Source: Chromatiaceae bacterium
GTDB lineage: Bacteria; Pseudomonadota; Gammaproteobacteria; Chromatiales; Chromatiaceae
Assembly: GCA_003562815.1 (NCBI GenBank)
Contig: PWTO01000281.1
Location: forward strand, 1-42,698
Length of the DNA stretch: 42,698 nt
Reading direction: 5' to 3'
Shown: positions 20,151 to 29,822 of the stretch, in pieces
Layout: every line of letters begins with the position of its first letter
Position numbering within the stretch: the stretch's first letter is position 1
Translations under genes and position numbers: made by a program
Notes under the pieces: generated by a model
Seen by the model: only the letters and a program-made list of their open reading frames with translations
What the model was told of the DNA's origin: nothing
The model's database searches: none

Positions 20151-21092
20151 TTAGGCCAGCTGATGCTGCTCGCGCATGTAATCGTAGACCAGCCCCGATA
20201 CCGAACGTATGGCGTTGCTGCGATTGGTGATCCAGGTGGTGTAATGGTTGGTGCGCTGGCTCTTCTGGATGATGCCGACGAAGGTATAGGCGCGCGGCCG
20301 ACCGCGCCGGTCCTGGCTCTCGACGATCCCCATCGCTCCACAGAGCATCGCGGTTGAGCCCGACTTATGGTAGAGGCGCACCGTCGATGGGATGTTGCTG
20401 ACCCCGCGTGTGATGCGATTATGATTGGGCAGTCCCATGATGCGTCGGATCTCGTGGGCGTACGGCATGCGGTCATGCCAAAGCGCCCAGAGGAAGCGGC
20501 TGTAATCGCGCGCTGAGGCCTGATTGAGATACGTGCGGCCGTTGGCCGGAATGTACTCGACGAAGCGGGTCTGCTGGAACACGCCCGGCGCATGGCGCTT
20601 GAGTACGCGCTCGACATCGATGGGACCATTGTTGCCGTTGTGGCGGCTGATCAGTCGCATGATCTCGGTGGTCGCCGGATTGCTGCTGTTGCGGATCATC
20701 CGCTCCATGGTCTCGCGCACCGCGTCCGTATAGCGCAGCGTCGAGCCTTGTTCCTGCAGGGTGTAGAAGAAGGCCTGCGCCACGAAGGGCTTGGTCATGC
20801 TGGCCGCCTGACGGGGGACCTCCTCGTTGATGGAGACCAGCTTCTTGGCCGTGGTGAAGTCATAAACCGACCAAGACGTTTGCTCGTCGGCGCGAATCAG
20901 CCCCTGCGCGCGCTGTTGCTTGACCAGTCGTACCAATTGGCTCTGCAAGGTGATGTGGCGCGCCGCCGCGCTCGGCAGCGGTGCGCCGAGTAGGACGGCG
21001 GCGGTGGCTCCGCCCAGCGTGGTGACGAATCGGCGCCGATCGATGCGCGCCCCCCCGGTTGCCCAAACCCCTGTGTCTTCTAGACCGCTCAT
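20151..21092 (-). CDS. Tat-exported serine hydrolase of the class A beta-lactamase fold
   Basis: 313 residues. The N-terminus has a twin-arginine signal (DRRRFVTTLGG then a hydrophobic stretch ending PLPSAAA), so it is exported folded. Active-site motifs of the beta-lactamase2/penicillin-binding superfamily: SMTK (SxxK) near residue 97, SSN in place of SDN near 135, and HKSGS (KTG box) near 245. It lacks an obvious omega-loop glutamate of true class A beta-lactamases, so a peptidoglycan-acting or unknown hydrolase is more likely than drug resistance. Its leader holds AACAGAATCAGG (21124-21135) and a 7-bp hairpin at 21143-21160. The 211 bp upstream contain an AT-rich patch that may hold the promoter. 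Confidence 0.85.
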   Translation of the reverse strand: MSGLEDTGVWATGGARIDRRRFVTTLGGATAAVLLGAPLPSAAARHITLQSQLVRLVKQQRAQGLIRADEQTSWSVYDFTTAKKLVSINEEVPRQAASMTKPFVAQAFFYTLQEQGSTLRYTDAVRETMERMIRNSSNPATTEIMRLISRHNGNNGPIDVERVLKRHAPGVFQQTRFVEYIPANGRTYLNQASARDYSRFLWALWHDRMPYAHEIRRIMGLPNHNRITRGVSNIPSTVRLYHKSGSTAMLCGAMGIVESQDRRGRPRAYTFVGIIQKSQRTNHYTTWITNRSNAIRSVSGLVYDYMREQHQLA

Positions 21093-21123
21093 CGCACTGC
21101 CTCGATGCGTGTTAAGCCTGCTA

Positions 21124-21135
21124 CCTGATTCTGTT
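21124..21135 (-). repeat. 12-bp core of the leader repeat (copy C)
   Basis: Read on the reverse strand, AACAGAATCAGG matches positions 110-121 before terD and, for 11 bases, the copy at 29803-29822. It lies about 30 bp before the start of the serine hydrolase. A 12-base match alone could be chance, but its position just before a gene start, in the gene's orientation, is like that of the other two. Confidence 0.4.
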
Positions 21136-21303
21136 GGTGCCGGCGCCTGGAGTCAGGCGCGGCCTCGCACCAGCACCCCCTATGGCCCTCAGGATAGGCC
21201 GAACCGCTCATAAAAACAAGGCGAGTATGATCAAAAACAGCTTTCCAGTCAGTGCTATCGAACACTTTCCTCGATAAATTCTGATGTTTTACGCGTGGCT
21301 CGA

Positions 21304-21606
21304 TCAGGGCTCGGGGTTCTCAACATCGTAACGGGCCAGCATCTCGTCGATCTTGCGCGTCAAGCGGTCTTCGATCTCCGCCTTCATCGGACTCAGGAGC
21401 AGCCCGAGGTCGATCCAGAGATCCATGGAGTCATCGGCGACCGCGATCATCCCCCCGATTCCCGAGCGACTGACATGAAGCACATCACCGTCCCAGTGAT
21501 ACTCGGCACCGTACTCGTCATGCACCCGAGCGGCGATGCGCTCGATCTCGGCGCGGGCCGCCTCAAGGCCAAGGCGGTGCGGGCGCGCAACGTGAATCTT
21601 CGACAT
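21304..21606 (-). CDS. Polyhydroxyalkanoic acid system family protein
   Basis: A 100-residue cytoplasmic protein of the PHA_gran_rgn type, found with PHA granules in proteobacteria. The family pattern is visible: MSKIHVARPHRLGLEAARAEIERIA, a central YHWDGDVLHVSRSGIGGMIAVADD and LDLGLLLSPMKAEIEDRLTRKIDEML-like ending. No PHA synthase is in the window, so its link to storage granules rests on family knowledge. It is upstream of, and on the same strand as, the serine hydrolase. Confidence 0.85.
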   Translation of the reverse strand: MSKIHVARPHRLGLEAARAEIERIAARVHDEYGAEYHWDGDVLHVSRSGIGGMIAVADDSMDLWIDLGLLLSPMKAEIEDRLTRKIDEMLARYDVENPEP

Positions 21607-21637
21607 AAAGGGGTCTCATTGTCTCGCGAGTGTCTCG

Positions 21638-22363
21638 CTAGTGTAAGGTCGCCGCTTGCTGCAGTGAACGGCGATAGGCCGCTGAGCGCCGATCGCCCCC
21701 GCGCGGGCGCGGGCGCGCGCGACGATTGAGTTTGTTTTCAATGGCCAGGCAGAAGCGCTCGTCACCCAGCACCCAGGCCTTATTGGTCGAGGCCCTGATG
21801 TGCTCGATGAGCGCCTGACTTAAGCCGGTATCGACTTGCGCGCGGTAGGCCCGCTGGCGCTCCGTGGCGGTGTCGCCGAGGGCACGATAGACCGCATGCG
21901 GGCTGATCAGTTCATCCTCGATGCCGAGCGCGTTGGCGGCATAACTCGACCAATCATACTCATCCGCGTGCGCGACGAACCCAGCGCGCACGGCGTTGGT
22001 CTCGATGTAGTGGCTCACCGGAAGCAGCAGCGCCTGCGGGTCGAGCAGGGTGGCGCGGTAGCGTCCTTCCCAGAGCGTCCCGCGGCGCTGATAGCGGTGG
22101 TTGATGTGCTGCACGAAATAGCGCCCGGTGTACTGCATCAGCTTGCCGATGCCATCCTCGCGCCAGGGGGTGAGCAGCAGATGAAAATGATCCGGCATCA
22201 GCACATAGGCATGGATGTCGCAATCGAACTTGGCCGCCGCGTCACCCAATCGGCCCCAGAGGAACCAATAATCCTCCTCGTCGCGCAGGATCATCCGATG
22301 ATTGCCACGTTGGATCACATGCTGCGGAAAACCGGGAAGAACGAAACGCGGAAGACGGGCCAT
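21638..22363 (-). CDS. REP-associated tyrosine transposase (RAYT, Y1_Tnp)
   Basis: 241 residues. The HUH nuclease motif appears as MPDHFHLLLTP near residue 57; further family features are GFPQHVIQRGNHR at the N-terminus, LWEGRYRATLL, and HYIETNAVRAGFV with WSSYAAN. The C-terminal tail is very arginine-rich. RAYTs process REP palindromes. I found no REP-like palindromes flanking this copy, so it looks like a solitary chromosomal gene rather than part of an active element. Confidence 0.92.
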   Translation of the reverse strand: MARLPRFVLPGFPQHVIQRGNHRMILRDEEDYWFLWGRLGDAAAKFDCDIHAYVLMPDHFHLLLTPWREDGIGKLMQYTGRYFVQHINHRYQRRGTLWEGRYRATLLDPQALLLPVSHYIETNAVRAGFVAHADEYDWSSYAANALGIEDELISPHAVYRALGDTATERQRAYRAQVDTGLSQALIEHIRASTNKAWVLGDERFCLAIENKLNRRARPRPRGGDRRSAAYRRSLQQAATLH

Positions 22364-22495
22364 AGGTGACCACCCCCCTGCAGCAAACGGGCCTGACTTC
22401 CAGTATAGACGATCGATGGGGGATGACTGTTTTTGCCTGCGATAAGGGGCCAGGCTAGGGTATCATGGCGCGTTTTTCATCCAGCGGAGATCCTC

Positions 22496-23594
22496 ATGGA
22501 AGACATCAACCCGGTTCGCGCGCAGATCGCCGACCTCAAGGAGCGTCTCAAGCTCCTTAGGGGGTATCTTTGACGTTGCCGGCAAACAAGAACGCCTGAC
22601 CGAGGTTCTGCGCGAACTCGAGGCGCCCGAGGTCTGGGCCGACCCCGAGCGCGCCCAAGCGCTGGGGCGCGAGCGCGCCGCGCTCGAGACTGTGGTCAAT
22701 AGCACCCGGGAACTCGATGACGGCCTCGCCGATGCCGACGATCTGCTGGCCATGGCCGCCGAGGAAGAGGACGCCGAAACGGTCGCGGCCGTGCTTGCCG
22801 ACCTGCAAGGCTACGAACAACGCGTCGGCGAACTCGAGTTTCGGCGCATGTTCTCCGGCGAGATGGACCCCAACAACGCCTTCATCGATATCCAGGCCGG
22901 CTCCGGCGGCACCGAGGCGCAGGACTGGGCCGAGATGCTGCTGCGCATGTACCTGCGCTGGGCCGAGGCGCACGACTTCAAGGCCGAACTCACCGAGGTT
23001 TCGCCCGGCGATGTGGCCGGGATCAAATCGGCCACGGTCTCGGTGCAGGGCGATCATGCCTTCGGTTGGCTGCGCACCGAGACCGGTGTCCATCGGCTGG
23101 TGCGCAAGTCGCCGTTCGATTCTGGCAATCGGCGCCACACCTCGTTCGCGGCGGTGTTCGTCTCGCCCGAGATCGACGACTCGTTCGAGATCGAGATCAA
23201 TCCCGCCGAGCTGCGCATCGATGTCTATCGCGCCTCGGGGGCTGGCGGTCAGCACGTCAACCGCACCGAATCGGCGGTGCGCATTACCCATCTGCCGACC
23301 AACACCGTCACCCAATGCCAAAATGGCCGCTCGCAACATGCCAACAAGGACCAGGCGATGAAGCAGCTCAAGGCCAAGCTCTATGAGCTGGAGATGCAGA
23401 AGCGGCGCAGCGAGCAGCAGGCGCTGGAAGAGAGCAAGTCCGACATCGGTTGGGGCAGCCAGATCCGCTCCTATGTGCTAGATCAGTCGCGCATCAAGGA
23501 TTTACGCACCAATATCGAGACCGGCAACACCCAGGCGGTGCTCGACGGCGGCCTTGATCCCTTCATCGAGGCGAGCCTCAAGAGCGGGCTTTGA
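22496..23594 (+). CDS. prfB: Peptide chain release factor 2 (programmed +1 frameshift)
   Basis: Recognises UGA and UAA stop codons. ATG 22496 opens a 25-codon first frame that ends in TGA at 22571-22573; translation continues in the +1 frame from 22572 (GAC GTT GCC) to 23594. The joined product is 365 residues, the same as E. coli RF2. Motifs in the second frame: SPF (RKSPFDSG), the stop-codon anticodon tripeptide, and GGQ ([16 protein letters not shown]), the catalytic motif. lysS follows, as in many gammaproteobacteria. Confidence 0.97.
22559..22574 (+). promoter_or_regulatory. prfB autoregulatory frameshift site
   Basis: AGG GGG TAT CTT TGA C: an internal Shine-Dalgarno-like AGGGGG three bases upstream of the slippery CTT followed by an in-frame TGA and C. 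It matches the classic RF2 site. When RF2 is scarce, the ribosome pauses at UGAC and shifts +1. Confidence 0.97.
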
Positions 23595-23687
23595 TGCCCG
23601 GCCGAGACAGGGCCTGCGGATACGCACCACCACCACGACACGCGCGGATAGGCGCCACGCATCCGCCAACCACGCCGATTGGGAACC

Positions 23688-25250
<1,563 letters not shown>

Positions 25251-25273
25251 ACCCTGGACGCTGAGCATTGATC

Positions 25274-26050
25274 ATGAGCGGCACACGATTCGACCTCGAA
25301 TTTGCCGGCGAGCTGACGCCCGGGACCACTCCAGGCCAAGCCCGCGCGCGCGTCAAGGCGCTGTTCAAACTCACCGATGCGGCCGTCGCCCAGCTCTTCA
25401 GCGGCATGCCGGTGACCGTCAAGCGCGGGATCGATAGCGCGCTCGCAGCCCGACTCCACGCCGCCTTCGCCCAAGCCGGCGCGCTAGTGCGCATCATCCC
25501 CTCTGGCGGCGAAGGGCTGACGCCAGCGGCGAGTGATCAGCATAAGAGTCCGTCACCCGCCGAGCTGCCGGGGCTGGATCTGTTCGGAGTCGCCAAGCCC
25601 AAGCATCGCCATCCGATCCTGCATGCGCTCTTCCATTACTTCGAGCGCAGTCTCGCGTTCGTGCTGCTGCTGTTGATCGCTGGCGTCGCGGTGATCGCGC
25701 TGGTCGAACTCTGCTTCATCCTCTACCAAGATCTGTTCAGCACCGATGGCTTCTTGCTCGGGCTCGAAGAGCTGTTCGAGGTCTTCGGCATGTTCCTCAT
25801 CGTGCTGATCGCGGTCGAACTGATGGCCAGCATCTACATGTACATGGTCGATAAGTCGGTGCATGTCGAGATGATGCTGTTGATCGCCATCACCGCGCTG
25901 GCGCGCAAGGTCGTCGTGCTCGACCTCGAGGGCAAAGGCGATCCAGCCATGTATATGATTGGCATGGCGGCGCTGCTGGCAACGCTGATCGGTGGCTACT
26001 ACCTGATAAAACGCCTCGACCACTCCGCCTATCGACGCAAGTCGGACTAG
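25274..26050 (+). CDS. PsiE-like four-helix membrane protein with N-terminal soluble domain
   Basis: 258 residues from ATG 25274 (TTG 25268 also possible). The first about 80 residues form a soluble domain (RFDLEFAGELTPGTTPGQARARVKALFKL ... LFSGMPVTVKRGID) of a kind seen attached to various gammaproteobacterial membrane proteins; function unknown. Four hydrophobic segments follow, about 120-147, 165-190, 197-215 and 222-243, with ELMASIYMYMVDKSVHVEMMLLIAITALARKVVVLD resembling PsiE (phosphate-starvation-inducible E). It starts 23 bp after lysS and ends 3 bp before the next membrane gene, so the three may be cotranscribed. Confidence 0.72.
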   Translation: MSGTRFDLEFAGELTPGTTPGQARARVKALFKLTDAAVAQLFSGMPVTVKRGIDSALAARLHAAFAQAGALVRIIPSGGEGLTPAASDQHKSPSPAELPGLDLFGVAKPKHRHPILHALFHYFERSLAFVLLLLIAGVAVIALVELCFILYQDLFSTDGFLLGLEELFEVFGMFLIVLIAVELMASIYMYMVDKSVHVEMMLLIAITALARKVVVLDLEGKGDPAMYMIGMAALLATLIGGYYLIKRLDHSAYRRKSD

Positions 26051-26053
26051 CCT

Positions 26054-26734
26054 ATGAAATGGTCCGACGCCTCCTGGCGGCTCGATCGCTCCCTGCTTGG
26101 CGCCGTGCTCTTGACGGTGGCGTTGGTGGCCGCGCTCTCGCTGGCGCTCTGGCTCTTCTGGAACTATGAGCGCATCCTCGACTGGAAGCGCGAGGCCGAT
26201 CCGTTCTCGTTCTTCCTGCTGGCGGCCGTGCTACCGGCGCTGGGTTTTCCGATCACGCCGCTGTTCGTGCTCGCCGGCGCTGTGTTTGGCACCGCGCTCG
26301 GGCTGTTCGGCTCGCTTCTGGCCTTGGCCGCGAATCTCTTGCTCTGCCACTGGATCGCGCACAGCGCGCTGCGTCCGCATCTGGAGCGTCTGCTAGCGCG
26401 CACGCGCTATCGCTTGCCCTCGTTCGACGGCAAGCGCTCGAACGCCCTGCGGTTCACGCTGCTGCTGCGGGTCACGCCTGGCCTACCGCTGTTCATCAAG
26501 AATTACCTGCTCGGCTTCTCCGGCATTCCGCTGAAGCTGCATTTCGGGGTATCGATGTTGCTGACCGGAGCCTATGCGGCGGGTTTCGTGCTACTCGGCG
26601 AATCCATGTTCGAGCGCAACCTCGCCGAGGCGGTCATCGGCGTGGTCGTCCTGATCGTCATCTCGCTCGCGGTGCTGTTGCTCAGACGCCTGCTGCGAGC
26701 AGGTGAGGCTGCTGCCCTGCGGACGCGTGATTGA
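26054..26734 (+). CDS. VTT/TVP38-family membrane protein
   Basis: 226 residues with about five or six hydrophobic segments. The VTT domain signature is visible: LPALGFPITPLFVLAGAVFGTALGLFGSLLALAANLLLCHWIA, then LRVTPGLPLFIKNYLLGFSGIPLKLHFGVSMLLTGAY. VTT proteins (related to DedA, TMEM64/TVP38) are linked to lipid movement across membranes. It begins 3 bp after the PsiE-like gene and converges with cobJ. Confidence 0.85.
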   Translation: MKWSDASWRLDRSLLGAVLLTVALVAALSLALWLFWNYERILDWKREADPFSFFLLAAVLPALGFPITPLFVLAGAVFGTALGLFGSLLALAANLLLCHWIAHSALRPHLERLLARTRYRLPSFDGKRSNALRFTLLLRVTPGLPLFIKNYLLGFSGIPLKLHFGVSMLLTGAYAAGFVLLGESMFERNLAEAVIGVVVLIVISLAVLLLRRLLRAGEAAALRTRD

Positions 26735-26749
26735 TATTCGCGCCAAGAT

Positions 26750-27565
26750 TCAATTGACACATGGTGACGCAGCCGGATACCAGCGCGGCGTATAGACCCA
26801 GCGCCGGCCCTCGGCGGCCTCGATGAAGCGGGTCTGCGAGGAACCGACGATCACGACCGTGCGCATATCGACCTGCGCGGGATCGACCTCGGCGAGGCTC
26901 GTGACGATGACTTGCTCGTCGGCGCGGCCGATCGAGCGGCCCAAGATCACGGCGGTCTCGGGCGCGCGCCGCTCGCGCAACAGCGCCAGCGCTTCGCTGA
27001 ACTGATGCGGCCGCGCGCGCGAACGCGGGTTGTAGAGCGCGATCACCAGATCGGCCTCGGCGGCGAGCTGCAAGCGGCGCGCGATCACCGACCAGGGCTT
27101 GAGATTGTCCGACAGCGACAGGGTGCAGAAGTCGTGCCCGAGCGGCGCGCCGACACGGGCGGCGGCGGCGTGCGCGGCCGAGATGCCAGGGATAATGTCC
27201 AGATCGACCGCGCGCCAAGCCGGATCCTCGGCCTGCTCCAGCGCCTCCATCACCGCCGTGGCCATGGCGAAGACGCCGGGATCCCCCGAGGAGACCACGA
27301 CGACACGGCGCCCGCCGGCGGCGAGCTGGAAAGCATGGCGGGCGCGCTCGAGTTCGACCCGGTTGTCGGAGTCGTGCACGCGCTGATCGTCCCGAAACGG
27401 ACCCGCGAGCTGGATGTAAGTGCGGTAGCCGATGATCTCCTCGGCCTCGCTCAGCGCCGCGCGCGCCGCCGGGGCGAGTAGGGCCGGTGCACCGGGGCCG
27501 AGTCCGATCACGCGCAGCCAGCCGCGAGGTTTGGGGTTTGAGTGGCTGTGCTGGTTCGTTTGCAT
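26750..27565 (-). CDS. cobJ: Precorrin-3B C17-methyltransferase CobJ/CbiH
   Basis: A SAM-dependent enzyme of corrin-ring synthesis that methylates C17 with ring contraction. 271 residues. Family motifs: VIGLGPGAPALLAPAARAALSEAEEIIGYRTYIQL, the SAM-binding GDPGVFAMA (VVSSGDPG), GISAAHAAAARVGAPLGHDFCTLSLSD, and LYNPRSRARP. Seven bases separate its ATG from the cobI stop, so the two are one operon. It is the middle step of a cluster with CobI and CobL; other cob genes must lie elsewhere. Confidence 0.95.
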   Translation of the reverse strand: MQTNQHSHSNPKPRGWLRVIGLGPGAPALLAPAARAALSEAEEIIGYRTYIQLAGPFRDDQRVHDSDNRVELERARHAFQLAAGGRRVVVVSSGDPGVFAMATAVMEALEQAEDPAWRAVDLDIIPGISAAHAAAARVGAPLGHDFCTLSLSDNLKPWSVIARRLQLAAEADLVIALYNPRSRARPHQFSEALALLRERRAPETAVILGRSIGRADEQVIVTSLAEVDPAQVDMRTVVIVGSSQTRFIEAAEGRRWVYTPRWYPAASPCVN

Positions 27566-27572
27566 CGCGGGT

Positions 27573-28325
27573 TTACTCCCCCTGCCAGCGCTCGCCGGGC
27601 ACCAGGATCATCGAGAAGTAGGGCACTTGCGCCGGATCGACCTCGGCGAGCGGGCGGATCTGCTCATTGGCCATGGTCGCGCGCTCGACGTAGCGCGCGC
27701 GCCCGCCAAGCCCGAGCCGCAGGATCACGCGCCGCACCTTCTCGAAGTTGCTGCCGAGCTTCATGATCGCCGCCGCCTGGGTCTCGGCCAGCAAGCGTTC
27801 CAGATCCGCCTCCGGCAAGGTGCCGGCGAGCACGAAGAAGGTCTGGTCCCGATAGACCAGCGGCGTTTGCAGCACCGAGGCGCTGGCCACCACCGAGCAG
27901 ACGCCCGGCACCACCTCGGTGTCGAAATGCTCGGCGAGGCGATCATGCAGGTACATGAAGGAGCCGTAGAACAGCGGATCGCCCTCGCACAGCGCGGCGA
28001 CATCGCGCCCGGCGCGCAGGTGCTCGGCGACGCGCTCGGCGGAGGCATCGTAGAAGGCGCGCATGGTGCCTTCGTAATCGAACGGCGGCGGCGGCGGGCG
28101 ACCGGTGACCGGATAGATCAGCGGCAGGCGCTCCTGATCGTCGCGTAGCCAGGACTCGACGCTGGTGAGCGCGTTGCCGTGCTTGTGCGGGCCGGCATAA
28201 TAGGCGATCACCTGCGATTCGCGCAGTCGCCGCAGCGCTTTGACGGTGATCAGCTCCGGATCGCCGGGGCCAACCCCCAGTCCGAACAGCCGCCCCGACG
28301 GGATCGGCTCGATCGCCGCCGCCAT
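27573..28325 (-). CDS. cobI: Precorrin-2 C20-methyltransferase CobI/CbiL
   Basis: Adds the C20 methyl to precorrin-2, committing it to cobalamin. 250 residues from ATG 28325, which overlaps the stop of a small upstream ORF (TGATG). The open frame extends to 28466 but the family match starts at this [26 protein letters not shown], then [18 protein letters not shown] (SAM-binding GDP), [23 protein letters not shown] and [14 protein letters not shown]. No B12 riboswitch box (GCCACTG) is visible in 28326-28575. Confidence 0.94.
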   Translation of the reverse strand: MAAAIEPIPSGRLFGLGVGPGDPELITVKALRRLRESQVIAYYAGPHKHGNALTSVESWLRDDQERLPLIYPVTGRPPPPPFDYEGTMRAFYDASAERVAEHLRAGRDVAALCEGDPLFYGSFMYLHDRLAEHFDTEVVPGVCSVVASASVLQTPLVYRDQTFFVLAGTLPEADLERLLAETQAAAIMKLGSNFEKVRRVILRLGLGGRARYVERATMANEQIRPLAEVDPAQVPYFSMILVPGERWQGE

Positions 28326-28432
28326 CAGCGCGCCCACGCGAAGAGGTCGATGCGCGTGCGCCACGCGCGGCGGATGGGGGCGAAGGCATGGCGGGAGAGA
28401 ACATGAGCGTCGTGGTGAGAATGGTGCATCAT
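28325..28432 (-). CDS. Small His-rich ORF translationally coupled to cobI
   Basis: A 35-residue ORF beginning [10 protein letters not shown], with six histidines in the first 15 residues, and ending DLFAWAR. Its TGA overlaps the cobI ATG as TGATG, an arrangement typical of translational coupling. There is no clear ribosome-binding site before the ATGATG start. It could be a metal-binding or regulatory leader peptide for the cobalt pathway, or chance coding in a GC-rich leader. I recognise no family, and it is too short for one. Confidence 0.35.
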   Translation of the reverse strand: MMHHSHHDAHVLSRHAFAPIRRAWRTRIDLFAWAR

Positions 28433-28483
28433 CGGGATGGGCTTGTGGGAGAGCAATCGGGGCCAAGGCGGCGGTCGGCGAAT

Positions 28484-28513
28484 GGCCAAACGGACAAGGT
28501 TAACCGTTGGCCG
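28484..28513 (+). other. Imperfect hairpin in the cobI-cobL divergent region
   Basis: GGCCAA-A-CGG and CCG-TTGGCC form a 9-bp stem with one bulge around a loop ending GGTTAA, 62 bp before the cobL start. It could be an operator dyad or a structured leader. No known motif is matched. Confidence 0.3.
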
Positions 28514-28575
28514 CGATGGCGACCAGACCCGTCTTGGGCTCGACGCATTCGCTTTAGTTTCCCTGGAGGGGGTCA

Positions 28576-29808
28576 ATGATCAATCAGGCATGGCTGACGG
28601 TGGTTGGCATCGGCGAAGACGGCCCACGCGGCCTTGGTGCCGAGGCGCGCGCGGCGCTTGCGGCGGCGGCGGTGGTCTTCGGCGGCGAGCGCCATCTCGC
28701 GCTGTGGCCGCCCCAGGCGGGTCAGCAGCGCCGGCCCTGGCCGCGACCCTTCACGCAGGCTTACGATCAGGTGCTCGCGCACCGGGGCGAGCGGGTCTGC
28801 GTGCTGGCGAGCGGTGATCCGATGTTCTACGGCATCGGCTCGGCATTGGCCGAGCGCCTGCCGCGCGAGGAACTGCGCGTGCTGCCGGTGCCGTCGTCGA
28901 TGAGCCTGGCCGCAGCCCGCCTGGGCTGGCCATTGCAACAGGTACGGGTGATACCGGCGCACGGTCGCCCGCTCGCGCGCGTCGCCCTCTATCTGGCCGA
29001 GGGCGCGCGCTTGCTGGTGCTCAGTGCCGATGGCGAGACGCCGGCGCAACTGGCACGTCTGCTGTGCGCGCAGGGCTATGGCGCCAGCCGGCTCAGCCTG
29101 TTCGCCCACCTTGGCGGGCCGGATGAGAGGCGTCGCGAGGGCCTCGCCGCCGACTGGGAGCCGTCGCCCTGTGCCGCGCTCAATGTGGTCGGGGTGCGCT
29201 GCCATGCCGATCCGGGCCTGCGCCCGCTGTCCCGGCGCGGCGCGCTGCCGGACGCCGCTTTCGAGCACGATGGGCAGTTGACCAAGCGCGATGTGCGCGC
29301 CCTGACCCTGGCGCGGCTGGCGCCCCGCCCGGGCGAGTTGCTCTGGGATGTTGGCGCCGGTTGCGGATCGATCGGCATCGAGTGGCTGCGCGCCGAGTCC
29401 AGCGCCCGGGCGATCGCGATCGAGTCGCATGCCGAGCGCTGTGGCTTCATCGCGCGTAACCGCGAGCGGCTCGGGGTGCCGGGGCTCGAGCTGGTGGCGA
29501 GCCGCGCGCCGCAGGCGCTGGCGGGGCTGGACGCGCCCGAGGCCATCTTCATCGGCGGCGGTCTCACCGTCGAGGGCGTCGTCGAGCACTGCTGGCAGGC
29601 ACTCAAGCCCGGCGGGCGGCTGGTGGCCAATGCCGTCACTTTGCAGACGGAATCGGCGCTGGTTGCCTGGCGCGCGCGCATCGGCGGCGAGCTGACGCGC
29701 GTGAGTGTGGCCCAGGCCGAGCCACTCGGGCGTTTCGATGGCTGGCGCACGGCGCGGCCGATCACGTTGCTGAGCGTCGATAAGCCACTGGCCCGATCAG
29801 TTTGTTAA
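28576..29808 (+). CDS. cobL: Precorrin-6Y C5,15-methyltransferase (decarboxylating) CobL / CbiE-CbiT fusion
   Basis: A bifunctional enzyme that methylates C5 and C15 and decarboxylates precorrin-6Y. 410 residues; a GGAGGGGG site precedes ATG 28576. Residues about 1-205 are the CbiE half ([38 protein letters not shown]). Residues about 225-405 are the CbiT half ([21 protein letters not shown] motif [26 protein letters not shown]). It is divergent from cobI-cobJ. Its stop codon (29806-29808) lies inside the 20-bp leader repeat of the next gene. Confidence 0.96.
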   Translation: MINQAWLTVVGIGEDGPRGLGAEARAALAAAAVVFGGERHLALWPPQAGQQRRPWPRPFTQAYDQVLAHRGERVCVLASGDPMFYGIGSALAERLPREELRVLPVPSSMSLAAARLGWPLQQVRVIPAHGRPLARVALYLAEGARLLVLSADGETPAQLARLLCAQGYGASRLSLFAHLGGPDERRREGLAADWEPSPCAALNVVGVRCHADPGLRPLSRRGALPDAAFEHDGQLTKRDVRALTLARLAPRPGELLWDVGAGCGSIGIEWLRAESSARAIAIESHAERCGFIARNRERLGVPGLELVASRAPQALAGLDAPEAIFIGGGLTVEGVVEHCWQALKPGGRLVANAVTLQTESALVAWRARIGGELTRVSVAQAEPLGRFDGWRTARPITLLSVDKPLARSVC

Positions 29809-29822
29809 CGAAACAGAATCAG
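29803..29822 (+). repeat. 20-bp leader repeat, copy B (before the PAS kinase)
   Basis: TGTTAACGAAACAGAATCAG, identical to 101-120. It overlaps the cobL stop and abuts the ATG of the PAS histidine kinase at 29823. One mismatch further upstream two more bases agree (GT), so the similarity covers 22 of 23 positions. Confidence 0.75.

Noticed and set aside
21638-22495. REP palindromes around the RAYT gene
   Set aside because: The GC-rich GCGCGGGC runs at 21690-21725 lie inside the coding region and do not form paired REP units; the flanks show none.
28326-28575. Cobalamin riboswitch between cobI and cobL
   Set aside because: No B12 box (GCCACTG or its complement) or the expected set of conserved helices could be found on either strand.
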